Below are positions 45,949 to 53,617 of a DNA stretch of 64,000 nucleotides, one piece after another; the stretch's first letter is position 1, and each line of letters begins with the position of its first letter. The stretch is from NCBI RefSeq assembly GCF_003696305.1, contig NZ_RFFK01000004.1, forward strand, positions 1-64,000, given 5' to 3'. Made by a program: the position numbers and the translations under genes. This stretch comes from Pseudomonas sp. AOB-7. Its GTDB lineage: Bacteria; Pseudomonadota; Gammaproteobacteria; Pseudomonadales; Pseudomonadaceae. The notes beneath the pieces are model-generated. The model made no database searches, was not told where the DNA came from, and saw only the letters and a list, made by a program, of their open reading frames with translations.

Positions 45949-46716
45949 TCAGCGGTTGGCGGCGCTACGCCCGGACTTCTTCTTGGTCTGCAGCAGGTGC
46001 GAGAACACCGCGTGCAGGTCATCCGAGGCGCTTTCCTCGTCCAGATTGAGCTTGCTGTCGATATGGTCCATGTGGTGCATCATCAGGTGCACCGCACGCT
46101 CGGCATCGCGCGCCTCGATGGCGTCGATCAGCTGGTTGTGCTCGTCGTAGGAACAATGCGAGCGGCTGCCGCTTTCGTACTGGGCGATGATCAGCGAAGT
46201 CTGCGACACCAGGCTGCGTTGGAAGCTCACCAGCGGCGCGTTACGCGCGGCCTCGGCCAGCTTGAGGTGGAACTCGCCGGACAGGCGGATGCCGGCGCCG
46301 CGATCGCCACGGGAGAAACTGTCCTGCTCGTCCTTGACCATCTGCCGCAGCTCGGCCAGTTGCTCGGCGGTGGCGTGTTCGACGGCCAGCTCGGTGATGG
46401 CGCGCTCGACCAGACGGCGCGCGTAGAAGATCTGCCGCGCTTCTTCGACGCTGGGGCTGGCGACCACCGCACCGCGGTTCGGTCGCAGCAGCACCACCCC
46501 CTCGTGGGCCAGGCGCGACAGCGCGCGACGAATGATGGTACGGCTGACGCCGAAGATCTCGCCCAGGGCCTCTTCGCTCAGCTTGGTGCCGGGCGCCAGA
46601 CGCTGTTCGAGAATGGCATCGAAGATATGGGCGTATACGACATCGTCCTGAGTCCCGCTGCGGCTGCTTTTGCCGGTGCGCGGCTGCTTCTTGAGGGGCT
46701 GCAATTGATCGTTCAT
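45949..46716 (-). CDS. GntR/FCD transcriptional regulator of purine catabolism (predicted)
   Basis: A 255-residue protein with a winged helix at about 30-90 (KLSEEALGEIFGVSRTIIRRALSRLAHEG) and an FCD ligand domain (metal-type His residues in FHLKLAEAA and HCSYDEHNQLIDAI). FCD regulators bind small organic acids and recognise sites of the TNGTNNNACNA type. It lies in the middle of the purine genes, and TTGTNNACAA boxes occur at its own promoter and at those of six other units. The ATG at 46716 is preferred to a TTG at 46731. Effector not visible; an intermediate such as urate, allantoin or glyoxylate is plausible. Confidence 0.93.
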   Translation of the reverse strand: MNDQLQPLKKQPRTGKSSRSGTQDDVVYAHIFDAILEQRLAPGTKLSEEALGEIFGVSRTIIRRALSRLAHEGVVLLRPNRGAVVASPSVEEARQIFYARRLVERAITELAVEHATAEQLAELRQMVKDEQDSFSRGDRGAGIRLSGEFHLKLAEAARNAPLVSFQRSLVSQTSLIIAQYESGSRSHCSYDEHNQLIDAIEARDAERAVHLMMHHMDHIDSKLNLDEESASDDLHAVFSHLLQTKKKSGRSAANR

Positions 46717-46818
46717 TCTGGCTCGCGTCAATGAGAGTCGGCGACACTGCGACTCTACTGTGTTCTACCCGGTAGCTGACAAGCACCGGGAGAAAAATCA
46801 TCGGAAAAAAATTCGGAC

Positions 46819-46832
46819 AATTGTACACAATT
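46819..46832. promoter_or_regulatory. GntR box upstream of its own gene
   Basis: AATTGT-AC-ACAATT, perfect 6-base arms, lies 103 bases before the GntR gene start. On the minus strand it contains TACAAT, a good -10, suggesting negative autoregulation. Confidence 0.6.
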
Positions 46833-47143
46833 CAACCAATCGATGCACCAGAGTTGTATGACCACCCCTTTTCGGGCTCAGCCGAGGGCAAGCGACGAAC
46901 GGCGGGCCGGCTCAAATTCTTTCCTTATATAGCCGTCATTTCTCAGGCCATTACCGGCTAACCAGGCATAGTCCCCTGTGCGGCGATCTCGATCGCGATG
47001 CCGAGCACGGCGTCACAAAAAATCCTATCTATTTGTTTTAAATGAATTTTCTAAAAATCGGCGACAGCCATTGTCGCCAATTACACCCGTTCTCGTGGCA
47101 AAATCGGCCCAGGGTTCGATTTGTGCAACATTAAAAACATTAA

Positions 47144-47171
47144 TTGCATTTTTTGTATACAACAGCATAAT
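47144..47171 (+). promoter_or_regulatory. Promoter and GntR box upstream of the NCS2 permease gene
   Basis: TTGCAT (47144-47149) and CATAAT (47166-47171) are 16 bases apart. The perfect palindrome TTGTATACAA (47153-47162) fills the spacer, so binding would block polymerase. The rest of the 594-base GntR-permease gap from 46833 to 47143 shows no other clear feature. Confidence 0.55.
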
Positions 47172-47188
47172 CGCGCCTGAGTGACTTC

Positions 47189-47204
47189 TTGACCGCTCGG
47201 TCAA
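47189..47204. promoter_or_regulatory. RutR-type operator upstream of the NCS2 permease gene
   Basis: TTGACC-GCTC-GGTCAA, perfect palindromic arms and an exact match to the RutR consensus half sites. It falls about 10 bases after the predicted start site, a typical repressor position. Confidence 0.7.
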
Positions 47205-47310
47205 CAACTTAGCCAGGAAGCACCGCGAACGCACCGCCTGCCTCAGAGAGCCGCTGTCCTCGCGCAAGGCTCTGGGCGGTACACAACAAGAGAGATGAGG
47301 AGTACCCGCT

Positions 47311-48651
47311 GTGGAAAGCGTCAAACAAGAACAACACGCGTCTCAACTGGCAAGAACCGGTCTGCTCGACCGTTTCTTCAAGCTGACCGAGCACCGCACC
47401 ACCATCAAAACCGAGTTGCTGGCCGGCCTGACGACCTTCGTCACCATGGCCTACATCATCTTCGTCAACCCAAACATCATGGCCGGTGCCGGCGTCGACC
47501 ACGGCGCGGCCTTCGTCGCCACCTGCATCGGCGCGGCGCTGGGCTGCTTCCTCATGGGCCTGTACGCCAACTGGCCGGTGGGCCTGGCACCAGGCATGGG
47601 CCTCAACGCCTTCTTCACCTACACCGTGGTCGGCGAGATGGGCTACAGCTGGCAGATCGCCCTCGGCGCGGTGTTCATCTCCGGCGTGCTGTTCATGATC
47701 ATGAGCCTGTCGAAGATCCGCGAGTGGCTGCTCAACAGCATCCCCATGAGCCTGCGCTTTGCCATGGGCGCCGGGGTCGGCCTGTTCCTCGGCCTGATCG
47801 GCCTGAAGACCGCCGGCATCGTCGTCGACAGCCCGGCCACCCTGCTGACCATGGGCTCGTTCGGTAACCCCAACGCCCTGCTCGCCGCCGTGTGCTTTCT
47901 GCTGATCGCCGTGCTCAGCCACCGCAACGTGTTCGGCGCCATCCTCTTCAGCATGCTCGGCGTCACCGCGCTGGGCTGGGCCCTGGGTCTGGTGGAGTAC
48001 GGCGGCCTGGTGTCGATGCCGCCGAGCCTGGCGCCGACCTTCCTGGCCATGGACATCGCCGGGGCCTTCAACGTGGCCATGATCAGCGTGATCCTCGCCT
48101 TCCTCTTCGTGAACATGTTCGACACCGCCGGCACCCTGATGGGCGTGGCCCACCGCGCCAACCTGGTGGACGAAGATGGCAAGATCCAGAACCTGTCCCG
48201 CGCGCTCAAGGCCGACTCCACCTCCAGCGTGGTCGGCGCCGTGGTCGGCTGCCCGCCGGTGACCAGCTACGTGGAGAGCGCCTCGGGCGTGGCCGCCGGC
48301 GGCCGCACCGGTTTGACCGCCGTGGCCGTGGGTGTGCTGTTCCTCGCGGCGATGTTCTTCGCCCCGCTGGCCGGCATGATCCCCGCCTACGCCACCGCCG
48401 GCGCGCTGATCTACGTGGCGATGCTGATGATGAGCGGCATGGCCCATATCGACTGGAAGGACCACACCGACACCATCCCGGCCATCGTCACCGTGGTGAT
48501 GATGCCGCTGACCTTCTCCATCGCCAACGGCATCGCCCTGGGCTTCCTCACCTACGCCACGCTGAAGCTGCTGACCGGCCAGCGCGACAAGGTCTCGCTG
48601 AGCCTGTACGTGCTGTGCGTGATCTTTATCGCCAAGTTCGCCTTCCTCTGA
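47311..48651 (+). CDS. NCS2-type purine permease (AzgA/PbuG-like)
   Basis: A 446-residue transporter with about 12-14 helices. GLTTFVTMAYIIFVNPNIM, GLAPGMGLNAFFTYTVV and NMFDTAGTLMGV are hallmarks of the AzgA/GhxP branch that imports adenine, guanine or hypoxanthine with protons. The start is GTG at 47311 with AGGAG upstream. It is monocistronic and ends at a terminator. Which purine it carries is not visible. Confidence 0.92.
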   Translation: MESVKQEQHASQLARTGLLDRFFKLTEHRTTIKTELLAGLTTFVTMAYIIFVNPNIMAGAGVDHGAAFVATCIGAALGCFLMGLYANWPVGLAPGMGLNAFFTYTVVGEMGYSWQIALGAVFISGVLFMIMSLSKIREWLLNSIPMSLRFAMGAGVGLFLGLIGLKTAGIVVDSPATLLTMGSFGNPNALLAAVCFLLIAVLSHRNVFGAILFSMLGVTALGWALGLVEYGGLVSMPPSLAPTFLAMDIAGAFNVAMISVILAFLFVNMFDTAGTLMGVAHRANLVDEDGKIQNLSRALKADSTSSVVGAVVGCPPVTSYVESASGVAAGGRTGLTAVAVGVLFLAAMFFAPLAGMIPAYATAGALIYVAMLMMSGMAHIDWKDHTDTIPAIVTVVMMPLTFSIANGIALGFLTYATLKLLTGQRDKVSLSLYVLCVIFIAKFAFL

Positions 48652-48672
48652 CGGCAAACCTGGTGTTGATCG

Positions 48673-48699
48673 AAGCCCCGGCCATGTGCCGGGGCTTTT
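48673..48699 (+). terminator. Terminator of the NCS2 permease gene
   Basis: Stem AAGCCCCGGC/GCCGGGGCTT with a 5-base loop, running into T residues, 22 bases after the stop codon. Confidence 0.85.
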
Positions 48700-49034
48700 C
48701 GTTTGGCCATTGGCGTCGGGACGCGCAGCCTCGGCGCGCCCCGCAAGCATGTCGCCCAGCCTTTCGCGGATTGCATCCGGGCCAGGCACAGGCAGCGATA
48801 GCCCGGTTGGGGGCGCCCCGCGTAGCGCATCCACACTTGGTACCGTGGAAGGCGTCGAACCTGGTGCGCGCAGCGCACCCCAGATGCGGCTCCCCCACTG
48901 GTGGCCGACCAGGCAGCCTAGCGACAAGCGCAATGCTGGGTTACCCGGCGCTCGGGTGACCTGGCGATCCCCACGACACTCCCAGCGCCGCCAGCCCCAC
49001 AAAGCGACCGGCAACACAGCCCTGCAACGCGGGC
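48700..49034. repeat. Degenerate dispersed-repeat region
   Basis: This stretch between converging genes holds no convincing gene. It contains partial copies of the GTAGCCCGGATGC element (GGATTGCATCCGGGC near 48778) and the short stem GGTGCGC-GCA-GCGCACC near 48863, which also occurs near 45866. It looks like accumulated, decaying repeats. Confidence 0.5.
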
Positions 49035-49062
49035 AAAAAAAAGCCCGCAGTGTGAGCGGGCC
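49035..49062 (-). terminator. Terminator of uraH
   Basis: On the minus strand a GCCCGC/GCGGGC stem is followed by eight T residues, about 66 bases downstream of uraH. Confidence 0.88.
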
Positions 49063-49127
49063 TAAGGACTCGAACGAGTCTGAGGGTGACAAGCATTCGT
49101 CTGACGGGCAGCTGGCCCGCCAGTCAC

Positions 49128-49481
49128 TCAGCTACCGCGGTAGGTGGAGTAGCTGTAGGGGGAAATCAGTAGCGGCACGTGGTAGTGCTCCTGGCCGGCG
49201 TCGATACCGAAGCGCAGCACCACCACATCGAGGAACGCCGTATCCGGCAGCTTCACGCCACGGGCGCGGTAGTAGTCGCCGGCGTGGAAGTGCAGCTGGT
49301 AGACGCCCGTGCGGTAGTCCTCGCCCTGCAGCACCGGCGCATCGCAACGGCCGTCGTGGTTGGTGGTAACGCTGTTGATCAGCTCCAGCTGCGCGCCTTC
49401 GACGCGGTACAGCTCGACCTTGATGTCACTCCCCGGACAACCGTGCGCGGCGTCCAGTACATGCGTAGTCAAACGTCCCAT
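49128..49481 (-). CDS. uraH: 5-hydroxyisourate hydrolase
   Basis: A 117-residue transthyretin-related protein. LTTHVLDAAHGCPG at the start and the C-terminal tetrapeptide YRGS are the defining HIUase features, with His and Arg catalytic residues. It turns 5-hydroxyisourate, the product of urate oxidation, into OHCU. It is divergent from the puuE operon; both share a 404-base control region with two GntR boxes. Confidence 0.96.
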   Translation of the reverse strand: MGRLTTHVLDAAHGCPGSDIKVELYRVEGAQLELINSVTTNHDGRCDAPVLQGEDYRTGVYQLHFHAGDYYRARGVKLPDTAFLDVVVLRFGIDAGQEHYHVPLLISPYSYSTYRGS

Positions 49482-49618
49482 GGCTCTCGGGCGCCCGTCG
49501 CGGCCTGCGGCTACACGGACACCACACCTCCTCTACTCTGTTGAAATCGGCTCGTCGCAGTGCTCCGACGCTCTGGCAGGATAGCACACAGAGCGAATAT
49601 AAAACACTTTACACACAA

Positions 49619-49630
49619 ATTGTACACAAT
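49619..49630. promoter_or_regulatory. GntR box upstream of uraH
   Basis: ATTGT-AC-ACAAT, symmetric arms, 138 bases before the uraH start, near an AT-rich stretch (TATATT on the minus strand) that may be its -10. Confidence 0.55.
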
Positions 49631-49780
49631 AAATCCAGCAAAAAGCCCGACCTGACAACCGGATCGTTCGCGCCCCATCGGCATGCAACTCAGCAGCCAC
49701 GCCAGCAGCGGAGCACATAGCTGACCAATCAGGCAAGTTTCTTGCTTGCTCGACCAGGGAAGAAAATGACGAAAAGTCGA

Positions 49781-49810
49781 TTTACAAACGGCAACTAACT
49801 TTGTATACAA
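49781..49810 (+). promoter_or_regulatory. puuE operon promoter with overlapping GntR box
   Basis: TTTACA (49781-49786) and TATACA (49804-49809) are 17 bases apart. The palindrome TTGTATACAA at 49801-49810 covers the -10 completely. A weak RutR-like site (CTGACC-AATC-AGGCAA) lies at 49721-49736. Confidence 0.65.
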
Positions 49811-49885
49811 TTAGCCATCCCGGTCGCGCAGCCTTCCGATCCCGAGGCGCGCAGTGACCGCAACGTTCCAGATAGGAAGACTGCA

Positions 49886-50830
49886 GTGAGCGCTGATTAC
49901 CCACGCGATTTGATCGGCTACGGCGACACCCCTCCGCATCCGCACTGGCCGGGCGATGCCCGCATCGCCCTGTCCTTTGTGCTCAACTACGAGGAAGGTG
50001 GCGAGCGCAACATCCTCCATGGCGACAAGGAATCCGAGGCCTTTCTCTCCGAGATGGTCGCCGCCCAGCCGCTGCAGGGCCAGCGCAACCTGTGCATGGA
50101 GTCGCTCTACGAGTATGGCAGTCGCGCCGGCGTGTGGCGTCTGCTCAACCTGTTCAAGAAACACGACATTCCGCTGACCGTGTTCGCCGTGGCCATGGCC
50201 GCCCAGCGTCACCCCGAGGCGATCCGCCAGATGGTCGCCGCCGGTCACGAGATCTGCAGCCACGGCTACCGCTGGATCGATTACCAGAACATGGACGAGG
50301 CCACCGAGCGCGAGCATATGCTCGAGGCCATCCGCATCCTCACCGAGCTGACCGGCGAGCGCCCGCTGGGCTGGTACACCGGTCGCCTGGGCCCGAACAC
50401 CCGGCGCATCGTGCGCGAGGAAGGCGGTTTCCTCTACGACTCCGACACCTACGACGACGACCTGCCCTACTGGGACCCGGCCAGCACCGCGGAGAAGCCG
50501 CACCTGGTGATCCCCTACACCCTGGACACCAACGACATGCGCTTCACCCAGGTGCAGGGCTTCAACAAGGGCGACGATTTCTTCGAATACCTCAAGGATG
50601 CCTTCGACGTGCTCTACGCCGAAGGCGAGGCCGGCGCACCGAAGATGCTGTCGATCGGCATGCACTGCCGCCTGCTCGGCCGCCCGGCGCGCCTGGCTTC
50701 GCTGGCACGCTTCCTCGACTACGTGAAGAGCCACGACAAGGTCTGGTGCGCCCGCCGCGTCGACATCGCCAAGCACTGGCACGCCACCCACCCCTTCCGT
50801 GCGACCGCCGAACAAGAGAGCAGCAAATGA
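49886..50830 (+). CDS. puuE: Allantoinase PuuE (polysaccharide deacetylase-like)
   Basis: A 314-residue protein of the NodB-like fold, with a calcium/metal-independent mode in this subfamily. PHPHWPGDARIALSFVLNYEEGGE, EICSHGYRWIDYQ and HWHATHPF match PuuE allantoinases. It opens allantoin to allantoate. GTG at 49886 has AGGAAG upstream. It is the first of four tightly packed genes, overlapping uraD by ATGA. Confidence 0.94.
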   Translation: MSADYPRDLIGYGDTPPHPHWPGDARIALSFVLNYEEGGERNILHGDKESEAFLSEMVAAQPLQGQRNLCMESLYEYGSRAGVWRLLNLFKKHDIPLTVFAVAMAAQRHPEAIRQMVAAGHEICSHGYRWIDYQNMDEATEREHMLEAIRILTELTGERPLGWYTGRLGPNTRRIVREEGGFLYDSDTYDDDLPYWDPASTAEKPHLVIPYTLDTNDMRFTQVQGFNKGDDFFEYLKDAFDVLYAEGEAGAPKMLSIGMHCRLLGRPARLASLARFLDYVKSHDKVWCARRVDIAKHWHATHPFRATAEQESSK

Positions 50831-51342
50831 GCCGTTTCCAGACCCTGACCCCGTCCCAGCTGAGCCGCGAGGCGTTCGTTGCCGCCTTCGCCGACATCTA
50901 CGAGCACTCGCCCTGGGTCGCCGAGAAGGCCTACGATCTCGGCCTGGACGCTAGCGTCGACGAGATCGACGGCCTGCAGCAGCGCATGGCCGACATCCTC
51001 CTGTCCGCCAGCCACGAGGCCCAGTTGGCGCTGATCAATGCGCACCCGGATCTGGCCGGCAAGGCTGCCGTGCGCGGCGAGCTGACCGCCTCCAGCACCG
51101 CCGAACAGTCCGGCGCCGGCATCCACGAATGCACCGCCGAGGAGTTCGCCCGTTTCACCGAACTCAACGACGCCTACAAGGCCAAGTTCGGCTTCCCCTT
51201 CATCAAGGCCGTCAAGGGCAGCAACCGCCACCAGATCCTGGCCGCCTTCGAAGAGCGTATCCACAACACGCCGGAGCAGGAATTCGCCACCGCCCTGGCC
51301 GAGATCAACAAGATCGCCATGTTCCGCCTGCAGCAGCTGTAA
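50827..51342 (+). CDS. uraD: OHCU decarboxylase
   Basis: A 171-residue all-helical protein. The catalytic His lies in LINAHPDLAG and the SAEQSGAG segment (here STAEQSGAGIHECTAEE) is typical. It decarboxylates 2-oxo-4-hydroxy-4-carboxy-5-ureidoimidazoline to (S)-allantoin. The gene overlaps puuE by four bases and is 42 bases before allA; in the arrangement I recall from P. aeruginosa an allantoicase gene lies in this gap. Confidence 0.95.
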   Translation: MSRFQTLTPSQLSREAFVAAFADIYEHSPWVAEKAYDLGLDASVDEIDGLQQRMADILLSASHEAQLALINAHPDLAGKAAVRGELTASSTAEQSGAGIHECTAEEFARFTELNDAYKAKFGFPFIKAVKGSNRHQILAAFEERIHNTPEQEFATALAEINKIAMFRLQQL

Positions 51343-51384
51343 GGCCGCAGTCCCATTCAACCGAGCAGAACAAGTAGAACAGCC

Positions 51385-51888
51385 ATGCGTAGCCTGACCA
51401 TCGAGCCCCTGAGCAAAGAAGCCTTCGCCCCCTTCGGTGACGTGATCGAAACCGAGGGCAGCGACTTCTTCATGATCAACAACGGCTCCACCCGCCGCTA
51501 TCACAAGCTGGCCACGGTGGAGACCGCGCAGCCGGAGGATCGGGCCATCATCAGCATCTTCAGCGCCGAGGCGCTGCAGATGCCCTTGACCATCCGCATG
51601 CTGGAACGCCATCCGCTGGGCAGCCAGGCCTTCATTCCGCTGCTCGGCAACCCCTTTCTGATCGTGGTCGCGCCAGTTGGCGATGTACCTGTATCAGGGT
51701 CCGTCCGTGCCTTCCTCAGCAATGGCAGGCAGGGCGTCAATTACCATCGCGGCGTCTGGCACCACCCGGTGCTGACGATCGAAAAGCGGGATGACTTCCT
51801 GGTGGTTGATCGCAGTGGTTCCGGCAACAACTGCGATGAGCATTTCTTCAATGAGGACGAGCTCCTTCTCCTCAACCCCCACCAATAA
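51385..51888 (+). CDS. allA: Ureidoglycolate lyase
   Basis: A 167-residue cupin-fold enzyme with FNNEGSTRRYHKL-type start (FMINNGSTRRYHKL), the HPLGSQAFIPL metal-site motif and GVNYHRGVWHHPVL. It splits ureidoglycolate to glyoxylate and urea. It stands between uraD and puuD in one operon, 47 bases before puuD. Confidence 0.95.
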   Translation: MRSLTIEPLSKEAFAPFGDVIETEGSDFFMINNGSTRRYHKLATVETAQPEDRAIISIFSAEALQMPLTIRMLERHPLGSQAFIPLLGNPFLIVVAPVGDVPVSGSVRAFLSNGRQGVNYHRGVWHHPVLTIEKRDDFLVVDRSGSGNNCDEHFFNEDELLLLNPHQ

Positions 51889-51935
51889 GAGAAGCCCGGG
51901 GCTGGCGTGCCTCCCCCGGGAAAGAGGTACAGATC

Positions 51936-53237
51936 GTGGAAGCACATTTCACCGAATGGCTAAACCTGGGCATCCGCTGGATCCATATGATCACCGGCAT
52001 CGCCTGGATCGGCGCATCCTTCTATTTCGTCTGGTTGGAGAACAACCTCAACCGTAGCAATCCCCGCGAGGGCCTGTCGGGCGACCTCTGGGCGATTCAC
52101 GGCGGCGGCATCTACCACCTGGAAAAGTACAAGCTGGCTCCGCCGAAAATGCCGGAGAACCTGCACTGGTTCAAATGGGAGGCCTACGCCACCTGGCTGT
52201 CGGGCATCGCCCTGATGCTGGTGGTGTACTACCTCAACCCCAGCCTGTACCTGATCAAGCCGGGCGTCGAGCTGGCACCGGCCATGGGCATCGTCATCGG
52301 CTTCGGCTCGATGATCGCCGGCTACGTGATCTATCACTTCCTGTGTGATTCGCCACTGGGCAAGCGCCCGGCCCTGCTCGGCGCCGTGCTGTTCGTGCTG
52401 ATCATCGCCGCCGCCTATGGCTTCAGCCAGATCTTCAGCGGCCGCGCTGCGTACATCCATGTCGGCGCCATCATCGGCACCATCATGGTCGGCAACGTGT
52501 TCTTCACCATCATGCCGGCCCAGCGCGCGCTGGTTAAGGCGATCGAAGACAACACCACGCCCGATCCGACCCTGCCGGCCAAGGGCCTGCTGCGCTCGCG
52601 CCACAACAACTACTTCACCCTGCCGGTGCTGTTCATCATGATCAGCAACCACTTCCCGAGCACCTACGGCAGCCAGTACAACTGGCTGATCCTGGCCGGT
52701 ATCGCGATCCTGGCCGTGCTGGTGCGTCACTACTTCAACACCCGCCACGACAGCAGCAAGTACGTCTGGACCCTGCCGGCCGCGGCGCTGGGCATGATCT
52801 GCCTGGCCTACGTCACCGCCCCGGTACGTCAGGCGCCGACCGCCGCACCGGTGGCCGTGGTCGAACAGGCCGCCAGCGAAACCCTGGCCAAGGTCGAGGA
52901 AGTGAGCGAAGCCGCCCCCGCGGCGCCCGCCGCCAGCGAAAGCGCCGCAGCCGACGCAACCGCGAGCACTGGCAGCGCCGACTTCGCCAAGGTCGAGAGC
53001 GTGATCCACGAGCGCTGCACCGTCTGCCACTCGGCCACCCCGAGCAGCCCGATGTTCAGCACCGCGCCGGCCGGTTTCATGCTCGACACCCCCGAGCAGA
53101 TGAAGGCGCAGGCGGCCAAGATCCATGCGCAGACAGTGGCCACGCAGATCATGCCGCTGGGCAACATCACCCAGATGACCCAGGACGAGCGCGATTTGAT
53201 CGGCAGCTGGATCGCCCAGGGCGCCCAGACCAACTGA
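51936..53237 (+). CDS. puuD: Membrane-bound urate oxidase PuuD with cytochrome c domain
   Basis: A 433-residue inner-membrane protein: about eight helices in residues 10-310 with many conserved His residues (IRWIHMITGIAWIGASFYF, IHGGGIYHLEKY), an Ala/Glu-rich linker (315-345), and a C-terminal cytochrome c with the heme motif CTVCH at 361-365. PuuD-type enzymes oxidise urate to 5-hydroxyisourate and pass electrons to a cytochrome, replacing soluble uricase. The start is GTG at 51936 with GAGGT upstream. It ends the puuE operon. Confidence 0.94.
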   Translation: MEAHFTEWLNLGIRWIHMITGIAWIGASFYFVWLENNLNRSNPREGLSGDLWAIHGGGIYHLEKYKLAPPKMPENLHWFKWEAYATWLSGIALMLVVYYLNPSLYLIKPGVELAPAMGIVIGFGSMIAGYVIYHFLCDSPLGKRPALLGAVLFVLIIAAAYGFSQIFSGRAAYIHVGAIIGTIMVGNVFFTIMPAQRALVKAIEDNTTPDPTLPAKGLLRSRHNNYFTLPVLFIMISNHFPSTYGSQYNWLILAGIAILAVLVRHYFNTRHDSSKYVWTLPAAALGMICLAYVTAPVRQAPTAAPVAVVEQAASETLAKVEEVSEAAPAAPAASESAAADATASTGSADFAKVESVIHERCTVCHSATPSSPMFSTAPAGFMLDTPEQMKAQAAKIHAQTVATQIMPLGNITQMTQDERDLIGSWIAQGAQTN

Positions 53238-53246
53238 TTGCCACAC

Positions 53247-53280
53247 ATGCCGCGCCCGTGACTGGGCGCGGCATTTTTTT
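53247..53280 (+). terminator. Terminator of the puuE-uraD-allA-puuD operon
   Basis: An 11-base stem ATGCCGCGCCC/GGGCGCGGCAT followed by seven T residues, right after puuD. Confidence 0.94.
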
Positions 53281-53458
53281 AGATTGATCGCTCAAGCCAT
53301 CCCCCGAACGGCTTCTGCAGCCACCAAGGGGGCGCCCAGCCTTGATGCGCGAGCAAATTCGCGCCTACAGGGTGCAAGGCGCATCCAACACATCGGCGCC
53401 AATCGCCTCGTCCCGCCCATGAACCGCCGGCAGCGCAAGCTGACCGGCGGTTCAGTTT

Positions 53459-53468
53459 TTGTGCACAA
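53459..53468. promoter_or_regulatory. GntR box upstream of the NCS2 urate/xanthine permease gene
   Basis: TTGT-GC-ACAA, a perfect palindrome 150 bases before the permease start. A -10-like TATAGT follows at 53508-53513 within TTGTATAGTC, itself a degenerate box. Confidence 0.55.
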
Positions 53469-53521
53469 TCCATAAATAAATTGTTTTTAACCATGTCCAC
53501 AAGTTGTATAGTCGGCACATT

Positions 53522-53537
53522 CTGACCGATTGGACAG
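53522..53537. promoter_or_regulatory. RutR-type operator upstream of the NCS2 urate/xanthine permease gene
   Basis: CTGACC-GATT-GGACAG, one mismatch from perfect symmetry, directly after the start site predicted from TATAGT at 53508-53513. Confidence 0.55.
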
Positions 53538-53617
53538 CTTTCCTTCGAGCAGAGCAGAGGTGCCGTGAAGCCTCGTGTAAGCCCATGACCATATAAAAAC
53601 AACTGGCAGGCTATGAC

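Noticed and set aside
48700..49034. A gene or RNA in the gap between the NCS2 permease and uraH
   Set aside because: Frames here are short, lack ribosome sites and consist of repeat fragments; both neighbours end at their own terminators.
47209..49092. A 627-codon open frame opposite the NCS2 permease gene
   Set aside because: His/Gln/Gly-rich pseudo-protein that mirrors the transporter codons; no ribosome site.
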